A DNA stretch of 64,000 nt from Bacillus salipaludis (GCF_004358205.1 NZ_SMYO01000012.1:1-64000); one strand, 5' to 3'. Counted from the stretch's first letter, positions 33,733 to 43,141 are shown. The notes: generated from the letters alone by a model not told the origin. Numbers and translations are program-made.

Positions 33733-34257
33733 TGTGTAGCGGTTTGCATAGCTTGAAGCGACAAAAGCATCCGGTTTGATTTTTGGCTCGACCCCCATTG
33801 ACTCCATTCTGGTTACCATTTCTTTTACAAATGCGCTGGTTTTATTCCGTTTTCCTGCCCCAATATCAATATGTCCTTCCATAACAAAGGTTGCCCCCTG
33901 ATAAAGGTGCGGAAGAATAATATTGATGAGCTCATTTTTTCGCCCCTCTGTAAACATGGAGACGATTTCCTCTGTCAGGGATAATTCAAGGGAAATCCGT
34001 TCATGCAGGTGAAGCATTTTTCGTGGAACAACGTATTTCCGAATACAAGCCCATACCCCGTTCCCTTCATTTTGAATGACAATACCCGTGATAAAAACAG
34101 TATACGATCGATGAACCTGTGAGTCTGTTCCGACCATTAATCTGTAGTTTCCCAAAGGGTCAGATTTCATGAAAGAAACAATTTGGCTAAATACATGCTC
34201 AAATGTCATATTTTGTTCTTGAAGGTTTTGAAATAAATAATCTTGATTTTTACTCAT
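33727..34257 (-). CDS. ykuK: Ribonuclease H-like YkuK family protein
   Basis: A 176-residue protein of the YkuK (DUF458) family: MVGTDSQVHRSYTVFITGIV carries the first acidic residue of an RNase H-like fold, followed by KYVVPRKMLHLHERISLELSL, an EGHIDIGAG strand with further acidic residues, and a C-terminal KPDAFVASSYANRYTK. It resembles the RNase H fold, but its activity is not established. Start choice is uncertain: AAAGGAAG lies 2 bases before an ATG at 34272 and about 15 before the ATG at 34257 (MSKNQDY). In Bacillus this gene is usually monocistronic. Confidence 0.8.
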   Translation of the reverse strand: MSKNQDYLFQNLQEQNMTFEHVFSQIVSFMKSDPLGNYRLMVGTDSQVHRSYTVFITGIVIQNEGNGVWACIRKYVVPRKMLHLHERISLELSLTEEIVSMFTEGRKNELINIILPHLYQGATFVMEGHIDIGAGKRNKTSAFVKEMVTRMESMGVEPKIKPDAFVASSYANRYTK

Positions 34258-34510
34258 CTGGAAGCACCACATCTTCCTTTTTCAGCAGAATAAACCGCTT
34301 TTATTTCTATCTTATGGAAAAAGTTTTTATGACGTGCAACTGAGAATGATCTTGAAAAAGATTGAAATTTTTATGGGGGAACAATAACATATCGGAAGAA
34401 AATTAGGTTGTTTTTGGGAAAAATTAACTAAAAAATCATATAATTGTTAAAATGGGATTAGAAAGAAGTGGTACCTTAAAGATATTTTTATACAGAGAGG
34501 GGCGAGATTA

Positions 34511-35587
34511 GTGACCAAGCGGAAAGTAAAACAGAATGAGTTTGAATTTTTAAAGAGGGAACTTCAGTTTTTAGAGGATTCAGAGACCATCCCCAGGGGG
34601 AAAGCCAAAGAAATTCAAGAGTTATATAAAGTGGAGGAAAAGCTATCTTTTACAAAAACTCTCTTATATGTTGGATCCATTTTAATTGGGGTAGGGATTC
34701 TTAGTTTTATCGCCAGCAATTGGAGTGAAATTGGAAAGACAATTAAGTTTCTGTTTATTCTCTGTTTGTACCTTGGATGCAACTTTGCTGGATTCAAGCT
34801 GGAAAAAAGCTTACCAAAAACATCTAGAAGCTTTTATTATCTGGGTGTGATGGTTTTCGGAGCGGGAATATTCTTGATTGGACAAATGTTCCATTTTGGC
34901 GGCAGTTTTCAGGGGGCTTTTTTATGGTGGTCCATTGGTATTCTGCCTTTAGCCTGGGTGCTGCGGGACAAATGGATTCTCCTTGTTTCTGCTCTGTTTA
35001 CCCTTATTTATATGCTGGATGAACCGTTCCTTCAAGGAGACCGTATCCCAATTTGGACGATTCTGTTGATAGCGATGATTTATTTCCTGAATGAAAAAAT
35101 TGGTTTTTCGCGAGCAGTGGGGTTTGTGAACGGGCTGCAGCAACTTGTTTTTATCAGCACGGTTATTACCTTCTTTATCGGAGGAGACGATGAGTTCTTA
35201 TATGTCTATGGGGTAATCTATTTAGCTCTTGGCATCGCGCTTATTCTTAGAAGATCAAAAATTAGAGATGTCTATGTTTTATTGGGACACCTTATTCATG
35301 GGGTAGCGGCTCTGATGCTATCCTTCGAGGATGTCTGGCCTTCTTCGATTGGTTGGGTGTATATTCCGTTCTCAATTCTTTACCTGATTTTTGTACTATT
35401 TTTAGTGAATCGGGGAAGTTTGTTTAGCATTGTGATTCTTTGCGGATTGATTTTCCGGTTTTATATCGACCTATCATTTGACTTTCTGCCAAAATCGCTT
35501 GTGTTTATCATAGGCGGACTTCTCCTGCTTGGATTTGGTTTTTATTTTGAAAAACAGAGGAAAAAAGGGGGGAGAGTTCATGAATAA
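34511..35587 (+). CDS. DUF2157 multi-pass membrane protein
   Basis: A 358-residue protein: a soluble N-terminal helix region (about 1-45, RELQFLEDSETIPRGKAKEI), then about ten to eleven hydrophobic segments starting at TLLYVGSILIGVGILSFIAS, with the DUF2157-typical ASNWSEIGKTIKF and FHFGGSFQGAFLWW. The GTG start follows AGAGAGGGGCGAG. It overlaps the next gene, which encodes a GDYXXLXY protein. These two are a recurrent pair, so they probably form one membrane complex of unknown role. Confidence 0.8.
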   Translation: MTKRKVKQNEFEFLKRELQFLEDSETIPRGKAKEIQELYKVEEKLSFTKTLLYVGSILIGVGILSFIASNWSEIGKTIKFLFILCLYLGCNFAGFKLEKSLPKTSRSFYYLGVMVFGAGIFLIGQMFHFGGSFQGAFLWWSIGILPLAWVLRDKWILLVSALFTLIYMLDEPFLQGDRIPIWTILLIAMIYFLNEKIGFSRAVGFVNGLQQLVFISTVITFFIGGDDEFLYVYGVIYLALGIALILRRSKIRDVYVLLGHLIHGVAALMLSFEDVWPSSIGWVYIPFSILYLIFVLFLVNRGSLFSIVILCGLIFRFYIDLSFDFLPKSLVFIIGGLLLLGFGFYFEKQRKKGGRVHE

Positions 35588-36119
35588 GCAGACGAGGGGA
35601 AAGCAGTTGATATTGGCTTGCTTGGTACCGGTAGTCATCCTCCTTGGTATGTGCTTTACCCCTTTATATACTTTGATGACCGGGAAAGAAGTCATTCTTC
35701 AAACCATTCCAGTTGACCCAACGGATTTGTTTCGGGGCGATTATGTGACCCTTCGGTATGAAGCGGAGGAGGTCCCGAAGGAGTTGGTGGAAGAGGGAGT
35801 ACTAAATGAGCTAAAAGAGGGGCGAGGTGAGATCAAGGTGTACGTGACACTGGTAAAAAAGAATGGAATTGACACCCCGGCCAAGGTCTCTCTTGTAAAA
35901 CCGAAATCTGGCGCTGTATATCTAAAAGGAACCTTGGACTATGTAGGGGATAATCGGGACCAAAAAGAAGTTGCCTTCATTCAATACAGCTTGGATAAAT
36001 ATTTTGTTGAGGATAACACAGGAATGGATTGGGAAGCGGCCTCAGTAAAAGGAGAAATCCTAGCCACAGCCAAAGTCAAAAACGGCTACGCCATCCTAAC
36101 CGGAATCAAAAAAAAGTGA
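35580..36119 (+). CDS. GDYXXLXY domain membrane-anchored protein
   Basis: A 179-residue protein with one N-terminal membrane segment (LILACLVPVVILLGMCFTPL), followed by an extracytoplasmic domain with the naming motif GDYVTLRY in DPTDLFRGDYVTLRYEAEEV. The ATG at 35580 after AGGGGGGAGAG overlaps the previous gene by 8 bases. The gene's TGA (36117-36119) belongs to a 53-bp repeat element inserted at its end, so the last residues (IKKK) may have been altered by that insertion. It works presumably with the DUF2157 partner. Confidence 0.8.
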   Translation: MNKQTRGKQLILACLVPVVILLGMCFTPLYTLMTGKEVILQTIPVDPTDLFRGDYVTLRYEAEEVPKELVEEGVLNELKEGRGEIKVYVTLVKKNGIDTPAKVSLVKPKSGAVYLKGTLDYVGDNRDQKEVAFIQYSLDKYFVEDNTGMDWEAASVKGEILATAKVKNGYAILTGIKKK

Positions 36120-36168
36120 CAGGCACCGTTCGTGGACAAATGGCTATTTTTGTCCGTGTGGGGTGGAC
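36116..36168 (+). repeat. 53-bp dispersed element, copy 3 (supplies a stop codon)
   Basis: Starts GTGACAGGCACCGTTCGTGG; its first TGA is the stop codon of the GDYXXLXY gene. The variable centre is TGGCTAT and the end is GGGGTGGAC. Confidence 0.92.
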
Positions 36169-36285
36169 CCGGGTGCCCATATCTTTTAGATAGACTCCCA
36201 AAATTATAGTTAAGCATGATATATCTCACATACTTTTGATTTCCGATGATTTAAAATATTAAAAAATTGGAAATCGGGCGAAGAT

Positions 36286-37956
36286 ATGCTTTTACAAAAA
36301 GAGGTTACAGAAAAAATTGAATTATTTGAGTCTTTAAGCCTTTTAGAAGTGGATTGTGTTTTTGGATGTGATGACCGTGGCCTGCTTCCAGGCGTTGACC
36401 AATCAAATATTCGTTACGTTCAATTAAATCATGAACAGGCCGCGGTTCATGCAGCAGATGGCTTTGCCCGTGCGACGGGGAAACCCGGTGTCGTCCTCCT
36501 ATCAAGCGCTGCCGGAGTAACTAACGCAATTACAGGAATTGCAACGGCTTATAGCGATTCAGTACCCCTTGTCATAGTCACGGGTCCGCTCGTAACCAAG
36601 CCGCAAATTGAGGAAGCATTTCAAGAGTTGGATGTTTTGGGAATCACGCTGCCGATTACAAAGTATTCTTTTAAACTAACTGATTGGGGCTGTTTATCCG
36701 AGGCACTGCAAAATGCCTTAACCATAGCAGCAGAGGGCAGACCCGGCCCTGTATTAATTGAATATGCGGCGGGACCTTCAACGAATAATCAGGATGGACT
36801 TCTAAGTTATCCGCGCCCTCGGGGTCAAGTAAAAAAGGGACAGATCGAAAAATCGATTGAATCGGCAGTAGAATTGATTGAAGCTGCAAGAAAACCGGTT
36901 CTATTTATTGGCGGTGGAGTGATTTCTTCCGGGGCAGCCGAATTTTTAAGGGAAATTGTTCGGCAGGCTCGAATACCGGTGGTCAGCTCCCTTATGGGAA
37001 TTGGTGCGATGAAGGCTGCAAATCCGCTGTACTTGGGAATGCTGGGGATGCATGGAACATTTGCTGCGAATAAAGCTGTTCACCAATGTGATTTACTAAT
37101 TAGTATCGGGGTCCGTTTTAGTGACCGGGTCACAGGGAAAATCAGCGGGTTTTCACCAAAATCAAAGAAAATCCATGTCGATGTGGATCCGGCTCAAATC
37201 AACAAGATCATTGCGGTAGACCTGCCGATTGTCAGTGATGCAAAAGAGTTTTTTTGCGAGCTTAAAGGGCGTTTAGATTATCAGCAGATTTTAAGAAATG
37301 TTAAAATTTGGACAAATGAAGTAATTGGGTGGAAGCGGACAGTGCCGCGATTTGACAAGTCTCATAGTCATCTTAGCCCGCAGACGGTGATAAAAAAGCT
37401 GGATGAATATTCAGCTCAGGATACAATCGTTGTTACGGATGTGGGACAGCACCAAATTTGGACAGCACATCATTATGCTTTCTCAACCCCTAGAACACTG
37501 ATTACATCCGGTGGTTTGGGAACAATGGGGTATGGGCTGCCTGCGGCAATTGGTGCAGCATCGGCATGTCCGGGAAATTCAGTCCTCTGTGTATCTGGTG
37601 ACGGCAGCTTTCAAATGAACCTGCAGGAATTAATCATAGCAGTAAAATATCAACTTCCGATCAAGATTGCGATCCTCAATAATGGATATCTCGGAATGGT
37701 TCGTCAGTGGCAGGAGCTCTTTTACCATGGACGCTATTCTTCTGTAAAAATTGGCTCACCAAGTTTTGCGAAACTGGCAGAGGCTTATGGCGTCCCCGGA
37801 TATAAGGCTCGTACCGAGAATGAAGCTGAACGGGTGATAGCAGAGGCATTTAAGCACAGCGGACCAGCTTTAATAGAATTCGATGTAGTAGAAGAGGAAA
37901 ATGTATACCCAATGGTGCCGCCCAACCATAACAACCACCAAATTATCCTAGAGTGA
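36286..37956 (+). CDS. Thiamine-diphosphate enzyme, acetolactate-synthase large-subunit-like
   Basis: A 556-residue ThDP enzyme. The N-terminal pyrimidine-binding domain has the activating glutamate in QLNHEQAAVHAADGFARATG, with SSAAGVTNAITGIATAYSDSVP after it; the middle domain has GGGVISSGA; the C-terminal PP domain has VCVSGDGSFQMNLQEL and NNGYLGMVRQWQELFY for diphosphate and Mg2+. These match IlvB-type enzymes, but no ilvN regulatory subunit or ilvC gene follows, so it is an orphan paralogue. Substrate (pyruvate or another 2-oxo acid) is unsure. Only a weak GGGCGAAG site precedes the ATG. Confidence 0.82.
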   Translation: MLLQKEVTEKIELFESLSLLEVDCVFGCDDRGLLPGVDQSNIRYVQLNHEQAAVHAADGFARATGKPGVVLLSSAAGVTNAITGIATAYSDSVPLVIVTGPLVTKPQIEEAFQELDVLGITLPITKYSFKLTDWGCLSEALQNALTIAAEGRPGPVLIEYAAGPSTNNQDGLLSYPRPRGQVKKGQIEKSIESAVELIEAARKPVLFIGGGVISSGAAEFLREIVRQARIPVVSSLMGIGAMKAANPLYLGMLGMHGTFAANKAVHQCDLLISIGVRFSDRVTGKISGFSPKSKKIHVDVDPAQINKIIAVDLPIVSDAKEFFCELKGRLDYQQILRNVKIWTNEVIGWKRTVPRFDKSHSHLSPQTVIKKLDEYSAQDTIVVTDVGQHQIWTAHHYAFSTPRTLITSGGLGTMGYGLPAAIGAASACPGNSVLCVSGDGSFQMNLQELIIAVKYQLPIKIAILNNGYLGMVRQWQELFYHGRYSSVKIGSPSFAKLAEAYGVPGYKARTENEAERVIAEAFKHSGPALIEFDVVEEENVYPMVPPNHNNHQIILE

Positions 37957-37964
37957 CCACTATG

Positions 37965-38017
37965 GTGACAGGCACCGTTCGTGGACAAAAGGCCAAATTT
38001 GTCCGTGTGGGGTGGAC
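37965..38017 (+). repeat. 53-bp dispersed element, copy 4
   Basis: Starts GTGACAGGCACCGTTCGTGG 9 bases after the stop codon of the ThDP enzyme gene and ends GGGGTGGAC; the centre is AAGGCCAAA. Confidence 0.92.
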
Positions 38018-38045
38018 GGTCTATTGGGTAGAGGTGCGAAACAAA

Positions 38046-38080
38046 AAGGCAGAAGCTTAGAAATCGGCTTCTGCCTTAAA
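38046..38080. terminator. Bidirectional terminator at the end of the IclR gene
   Basis: AAGGCAGAAGC (38046-38056) pairs with GCTTCTGCCTT (38067-38077), flanked by AAAAA on the left and AAAATTT on the right. It overlaps the stop codon of the reverse-strand IclR gene. Confidence 0.75.
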
Positions 38081-38813
38081 ATTTGTATCCTAATTTGGAG
38101 GAAATGCGGATTCCATATTCGACTACTTTTTCCTTTAAAAAGGTTTGTCTTTCTTCTGATAAATTAAAGGAAACGTACCCGATGCTAATGGCACCCATCA
38201 GTTCATTTAATTGATTAAAAACCGGTGCCGCAACAGAGGAAGTTCCTGGTGTTTTCTCTCCGTGGCTCTCTCCAAATCCCTTTGCACGAACCTCATTTAA
38301 AACTCCAATAAAAGCCTCCTTCTCCTCCTTCGGAACCAGAGCATCTACGATTTTTGCTGCCTCTGATTTTGGCATGTTTGCTAGCATCGCTTTATTAGCA
38401 GCACCGACATTCAGAGGAATTCGGATCCCTAATTGATCATAGATACGAATCGGGTTTTGCTGGCAGTCAATCCTCTCGACAATCAACGATTCCAGTCCAA
38501 TTGGTTTACTAAAATACACACTCTCTTCAACCTCTAGCATTAATTTTTCCATTTCCGGACGGATCTGACCAACAAAGTCAAAAGTATCATACATTTGCAA
38601 ACCATACTCTAACCACTTAGTCCCTAACGAATAGAGCTTTAAATCGGGGTCCTGTTGAATCAAACCATGTTTTTTCATGGATTGTAAGATTCGATGCATT
38701 GTACTTACAGGTAACTCACATTCCTTCGATAAATCGGTAATAGAAAACCACTTTTTTGTTTCACTTCCGGCAAGGACAGCCGCAACCTGCATGGCGCGGT
38801 CAATTGTCTGCAT
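38076..38813 (-). CDS. IclR-family transcriptional regulator
   Basis: A 245-residue regulator: N-terminal winged helix (WFSITDLSKECELPVSTMHRILQSMKKHGLIQQ, about 20-55) and a C-terminal IclR effector domain (EESVYFSKPIGLESLIVERIDC, GAANKAMLANMP, KGFGESHGEKTPGTSSVAAPVF). It is divergent from the DDAH-family hydrolase and permease genes across about 180 bases, so these are its likely targets, with an arginine-related compound as a possible effector. The ATG is followed by QTIDRAMQVAAVLAG, the usual IclR beginning. Confidence 0.87.
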   Translation of the reverse strand: MQTIDRAMQVAAVLAGSETKKWFSITDLSKECELPVSTMHRILQSMKKHGLIQQDPDLKLYSLGTKWLEYGLQMYDTFDFVGQIRPEMEKLMLEVEESVYFSKPIGLESLIVERIDCQQNPIRIYDQLGIRIPLNVGAANKAMLANMPKSEAAKIVDALVPKEEKEAFIGVLNEVRAKGFGESHGEKTPGTSSVAAPVFNQLNELMGAISIGYVSFNLSEERQTFLKEKVVEYGIRISSKLGYKF

Positions 38814-38991
38814 ATGCTCAACTCCTATTCCTTTCTATTATCTACTATAGCGGGAAAAAATTAAAAACAAAATTATTCAGTAAATTCATAAAATATTGAC
38901 ATACGATTTCATCTATCATACTATTTCATTAATAGATTTTTCCTTTATGGGGAAATGTATTCCAATATGCGGAAAAGTAGGAGGGGTAAAT

Positions 38992-39864
38992 TTGTCGTAC
39001 AGTCAATCCATGCATAAAAAACTAGGTCATGTCATTGTGAAGCATCCAAAAGATGCGTTTCTTAACCAGGAACATTTAAGTAAGGAATGGAAAAAGTTCA
39101 ACTACCTTGAGGAGCCTGATTTTACAAAAGCTCAACATGAATATGAAAAGTTCCTTTCTATTTTGAAACAGCATGTAGAACAGATTGATTTTTTACCAGC
39201 TTCAGAGAGTGTCGGTTTAGACTCGCTCTATGCCCATGATCCTGTTAAGTTCACCAAAAATGGAGCAATGATTTTAAAATCAGGAAAAAAACTGCGCCAG
39301 CCTGAAGCCGAGGTATATAAGCAATTTTTACAGGAAAAAGGAATTCCGATTATTGGGGAACTTACTGGCGATGCTGTTTGTGATGGCGGAGACATTGTCT
39401 GGCTTAATGACCGGACACTGCTTGTTGGCCGTGGTTATCGCACTAATGATGAGGCGATCCGGCAGTTAAAAGAAATCACGAAGGATTTAGTGGATGAATT
39501 TATTGTCGTGCAGCTTCCGCATGACCAAGGCGAGGATGAATGTCTCCATCTTATGTCGTTTATTAGCCTGGTTGATGAGGATTTAGCTGTTGTTTATTCA
39601 AGATTAATGCCTGTATTTCTACGGCAAATGCTGATTGAGCGCGGCATTCAATTAATAGAGGTTCCAGATGATGAATATCTTCGACTCGGGTGTAATGTTC
39701 TTGCTCTGGCACCGCGTGTTTGTATGATTGCCTCTGAAAACCCTTCCACGAAGCAACAGTTACTTGATGCCGGGGCAATGGTTTATGAGTACGAAGGAAA
39801 TGAAATTTCTTACTTGGGAACTGGCGGTCCGACATGTCTTACATGTCCTGTTGTCCGTTCATAA
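38992..39864 (+). CDS. Dimethylarginine dimethylaminohydrolase/amidinotransferase-family hydrolase
   Basis: A 290-residue guanidino-group-modifying enzyme: SLYAHDPVKFTKNGAMILK, GDAVCDGGDIVWLNDRTLLVGRGYRTN, QLPHDQGEDECLHLMSFISL with the catalytic histidine, and a C-terminal TGGPTCLTCPVVRS with the nucleophilic cysteine (C282 by the family pattern). It would hydrolyse methylated arginine or a similar guanidine to citrulline plus amine. The frame opens at 38896, but AGGAGGGG points to a TTG start at 38992. It probably forms an operon with the amino-acid permease 27 bases downstream, which may import the substrate. Confidence 0.83.
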   Translation: MSYSQSMHKKLGHVIVKHPKDAFLNQEHLSKEWKKFNYLEEPDFTKAQHEYEKFLSILKQHVEQIDFLPASESVGLDSLYAHDPVKFTKNGAMILKSGKKLRQPEAEVYKQFLQEKGIPIIGELTGDAVCDGGDIVWLNDRTLLVGRGYRTNDEAIRQLKEITKDLVDEFIVVQLPHDQGEDECLHLMSFISLVDEDLAVVYSRLMPVFLRQMLIERGIQLIEVPDDEYLRLGCNVLALAPRVCMIASENPSTKQQLLDAGAMVYEYEGNEISYLGTGGPTCLTCPVVRS

Positions 39865-39891
39865 TACATTAAACGAAGGGTGTGGGAAGTG

Positions 39892-41298
39892 ATGGAACAA
39901 GGGGCTCAGCAAAATCAGCAAAATCAGTTGAATCGTTCCATGAAGCGCCGGCATTTATTTATGCTGTCGCTTGGGGGTGTCATTGGAACAGGATTATTTT
40001 TAAATGCAGGGTATACGATTCATCAAGCAGGAGTGGGCGGCTCGTTAATTGGCTATTTATTTGGCGGAATTATTCTTTATTTAGTTATGGTTTGTCTTGG
40101 TGAACTAGCTGTCTATATGCCTGTTACCGGTTCCTTCCAAACCTATGCAACTAAATTTATTAATCCTTCGGCAGGATTTTCACTGGGGTGGATGTACTTT
40201 ATTGGATCGGCAACAACGGCCGGGGTGGAATTTACCGCTGCCGGAATTCTGATGAAACGATGGTTTCCTGATATATCGGTTTGGATTTGGTGTGCGATTT
40301 TTATCGCCTTGTTATTTTTACTGAATGCCTTAACGACAAAAGGCTTTGCCGAGGCTGAATATTGGTTTGCTGGGATTAAGGTAATTGCGGTTATTTTCTT
40401 TATAATTATTGGGCTGGGAGCTATTTTTGGTATCATTCCTTTATCCGACCGTCCGGCACCGTACGCGAAAAATTTTGCTCCATCAGGATTGTTCCCGACC
40501 GGATTTGTCATTCTCTTTACGACAATGATGAATGTTATTTTTTCATACCAAGGCTCGGAATTGATTGGGATTGCGGCAGGAGAAAGTGAAGAGCCCGAGA
40601 AAAACATCCCTCGTGCCATTCGAAACGTTCTTTTTAGAATTATTGTTTTTTATCTTGCTTCGATTGTGATTTTATCAGCGATTTTCCCAACGAAAGAATT
40701 AGGATTGTTAGAGAGCCCGTTTGTAACCTTAATGGATTTGGCGGGGATCCCGTTCGCCCCTGATATTATGAACTTTATTATTTTGACCGCCATTTTATCT
40801 GTAGGGAACTCATGTATTTATGCTTCGACTCGTTTGCTGTGGGCGATGGCAGGGGAGGGAATGGCACCGAAGTACTTTGGAAAACTTTCAAAACGTAAAG
40901 TTCCATTTACTGCTCTTGTATTTACGATGATTTTTTCCCTTTTATCCTTGTTAACAAGCGTGATTGCTGCGGATACTGTGTTTGTGTTATTAATGTCGAT
41001 TGCCGGTATCTCTGTGACCATATCCTGGATTGGAATTGCTCTCTCCCAATTGATGTTCCGTCGTAAATATTTACAGGATGGCGGAAAATTGGAGGATTTG
41101 CTCTACAAGGTTCCGTTCTATCCGTTGATTCCAATTATTTGTATCGTATTTTGCATATCGATCTTAATCTTCCTGGCCTTTGATCCAACCCAGTTAGTAG
41201 GACTACTAGTTGGAATCGGCTTCTTGCTCATCTGCTACTTTGGATACTACTTTAAAGATAAAAAAACATCAAAGGCTGATACCAAAATTAGCGGTTGA
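39892..41298 (+). CDS. Amino-acid permease, RocE/RocC-like APC family
   Basis: A 468-residue, 12-helix APC permease: N-terminal RSMKRRHLFMLSLGGVIGTG with the GxG turn of helix 1, LGELAVYMPVTGSFQTYATKFI, FSYQGSELIGIAAGESEEPEKNIPRAI and ASTRLLWAMAGEGMAPKYFGKL. The closest type by motif is the arginine/ornithine permease group, matching the guanidine-hydrolase gene before it. The ATG at 39892 is preferred, with AAGGGTG about 10 bases before it; an in-frame GTG lies just upstream. A terminator follows the 53-bp repeat downstream. Confidence 0.85.
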   Translation: MEQGAQQNQQNQLNRSMKRRHLFMLSLGGVIGTGLFLNAGYTIHQAGVGGSLIGYLFGGIILYLVMVCLGELAVYMPVTGSFQTYATKFINPSAGFSLGWMYFIGSATTAGVEFTAAGILMKRWFPDISVWIWCAIFIALLFLLNALTTKGFAEAEYWFAGIKVIAVIFFIIIGLGAIFGIIPLSDRPAPYAKNFAPSGLFPTGFVILFTTMMNVIFSYQGSELIGIAAGESEEPEKNIPRAIRNVLFRIIVFYLASIVILSAIFPTKELGLLESPFVTLMDLAGIPFAPDIMNFIILTAILSVGNSCIYASTRLLWAMAGEGMAPKYFGKLSKRKVPFTALVFTMIFSLLSLLTSVIAADTVFVLLMSIAGISVTISWIGIALSQLMFRRKYLQDGGKLEDLLYKVPFYPLIPIICIVFCISILIFLAFDPTQLVGLLVGIGFLLICYFGYYFKDKKTSKADTKISG

Positions 41299-41347
41299 TA
41301 GAACATTGTGACAATCAAAGTGCCACAATCAAAGTGCCACTATTAAA

Positions 41348-41400
41348 GTGACAGGCACCGTTCGTGGACAGATTAGCGATTTTGTTCGTGTGGAATGGAC
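41348..41400 (+). repeat. 53-bp dispersed element, copy 5 (diverged), with short tandem prefix
   Basis: Starts GTGACAGGCACCGTTCGTGG and ends TGGAATGGAC; the stem is changed (GGACAGA/TTTGTTC). It is preceded by three partial repeats of AATCAAAGTGCCAC at 41310-41347. Confidence 0.85.
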
Positions 41401-41427
41401 AGTTTCTGTGGTTGAATATATTTTGAA

Positions 41428-41472
41428 TAACCAAGGATGCTCTCGTTAAAAGGGCATCCTTGGTTTGTCTTT
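41428..41472 (+). terminator. Terminator of the hydrolase-permease operon
   Basis: ACCAAGGATGC (41430-41440) pairs with GCATCCTTGGT (41454-41464), followed by TTGTCTTTT. Confidence 0.82.
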
Positions 41473-41586
41473 TCACCAATTTCACATTTAAAAAGGATAC
41501 AATAGATTCCTTTAATAACAACCTCACTTCTTTTGCATAGATTGATTGTAATATAGCTACCATGCAAAAGGGGATTATGGATATTT

Positions 41587-43140
41587 ATGACTGCTCTGAT
41601 TATCATTTTGGTTGTATTTGTTATGGGGCTGCTCAGTTTATTCTTATGGCTTCGGAGTATCGCAAAAAGACCTCAGCACTCGATTATCCGACTGCATCCG
41701 TATTTGGGCTGGGCGCGTTACCTTTTAGAACAGATGGGGCCTAAATTAAGACAGTATTGGTATGAAAATGATAATGACGGCCGACCTTTTTCAAGATATG
41801 ACTTCTTAGGTATTGTGTTTTCGGCAAAATATCGGAATGATCTTTTAAGCTTCGGCTCTAAAAGGAACTTTGATCAGCCGGGTTTCTATATAGCAAATAA
41901 TTTGTTTCCTTTATTAACAGAGGAACTTCGTGTGGACAATCAGGAAAAGATTCATGCGATGAAATATAAAATTGAACATGAGGGCCTGTTCACTCGAAGG
42001 GAACAGCTTGAAAAAGATCAAGCCTCCCGCTGGCTATTCCCCAACGAGGACGCGATTATTGTTGGACCGGAACGGAAAGTACCTTGGAGGCTGCTCGGAC
42101 CGTTCGGTGCTTCAGCGACATCTTACGGTTCAGTTGGTGAAAACTATATTTTATCAACGGGTCGCGGCAGCCAAATGGCAGGTGGTTCGTGGATTAATAC
42201 AGGAGAAGGAGGAGTGGCTCCGGAGCATTTAGATAGCGGGGCGGATGTTGTCGCCCAGATTGGACCGGGGTTATTTGGATTTCGCGACCAGAATGGGGAC
42301 TTTTCGCTCGCTGAATTTAAGTTGAAGGCAGAGGAGCCCAATATTAAAGCGTTTGAATTGAAATTTGGCCAAGGCGCAAAAATCCGCGGGGGGCATCTTG
42401 AAGGGGCAAAGGTTACTCCTAAAGTAGCCAGTATCCGAAAGGTTCCGGTGGGTCAGACCATAAATTCCCCAAACCGCTTCCCATTTTTACGAAATGCTGT
42501 AGAAATGCTTACCTTTGTCAAACTCCTGCAAAAGGAGGGCGGGAAGCCGGTTGGAATCAAGATTGTCGTTGGGGCGCCGGCCATGCTTGATGAATTATTT
42601 TTAACCATGAAAAAGCTCCATATCTATCCTGATTTCATTACGATTGATGGCGGCGAAGGCGGTACGGGCGCTACTTATAAATCAATGGCAGATACGATGG
42701 GGCTGCCGCTGTACCCGGCATTGATTACATTCGTCGATAAGGCAAATGAATATGGTGTCCGCAATCAATTTAAGATATTTGCTTCTGGAAAGCTGATTTC
42801 GGCGGATAAAATTGCGATTGCCCTTGCTATTGGAGCGGATGCCGTAAATTCTGCCCGGGGATTCATGATTGCGGGTGGCTGTATCATGGCGATGCAGTGT
42901 CATACGGGAAAATGCCCGGCAGGTATTACCACCACTGACCCCAAATACCAAGAAGCCCTTGTCCCGGAGGAAAAGAAATGGCGTGTTATGAACTACATTA
43001 TAAATGTCCGGCAGGGCTTGTACGCCTTAGCAGCAGCCTGTGGAATTGATACCCCTCGTAAATTCACCCGCGACCATATCGTATTTAAAGATGGTGATGG
43101 AAAAATAAAAAGGCTCTCAGACCTGCTTCCTAATCATTAA
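41587..43140 (+). CDS. FMN-binding glutamate-synthase-family protein (YerD-like)
   Basis: A 517-residue protein with one N-terminal membrane segment (ALIIILVVFVMGLLSLFLWL), then the TIM-barrel FMN domain of glutamate synthase: GASATSYGSVGENYILSTGR, SWINTGEGGVAPEH, KFGQGAKIRGGHLEG, ITIDGGEGGTGATYKSMADT and a CIMAMQCHTGKCPAGITT cluster-like cysteine motif. It lacks the amidotransferase domain of GltB, so it is a membrane-anchored GltS-like oxidoreductase whose reaction is not known. The length agrees with Bacillus YerD. A 53-bp element begins right after its stop. Confidence 0.86.
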   Translation: MTALIIILVVFVMGLLSLFLWLRSIAKRPQHSIIRLHPYLGWARYLLEQMGPKLRQYWYENDNDGRPFSRYDFLGIVFSAKYRNDLLSFGSKRNFDQPGFYIANNLFPLLTEELRVDNQEKIHAMKYKIEHEGLFTRREQLEKDQASRWLFPNEDAIIVGPERKVPWRLLGPFGASATSYGSVGENYILSTGRGSQMAGGSWINTGEGGVAPEHLDSGADVVAQIGPGLFGFRDQNGDFSLAEFKLKAEEPNIKAFELKFGQGAKIRGGHLEGAKVTPKVASIRKVPVGQTINSPNRFPFLRNAVEMLTFVKLLQKEGGKPVGIKIVVGAPAMLDELFLTMKKLHIYPDFITIDGGEGGTGATYKSMADTMGLPLYPALITFVDKANEYGVRNQFKIFASGKLISADKIAIALAIGADAVNSARGFMIAGGCIMAMQCHTGKCPAGITTTDPKYQEALVPEEKKWRVMNYIINVRQGLYALAAACGIDTPRKFTRDHIVFKDGDGKIKRLSDLLPNH

Positions 43141-43141
43141 A

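Noticed and set aside
35474..35695. Reverse-strand open frames within the DUF2157/GDYXXLXY region and similar long antisense frames elsewhere
   Set aside because: All lie opposite strongly supported genes with family motifs, lack ribosome binding sites and have no recognisable products.
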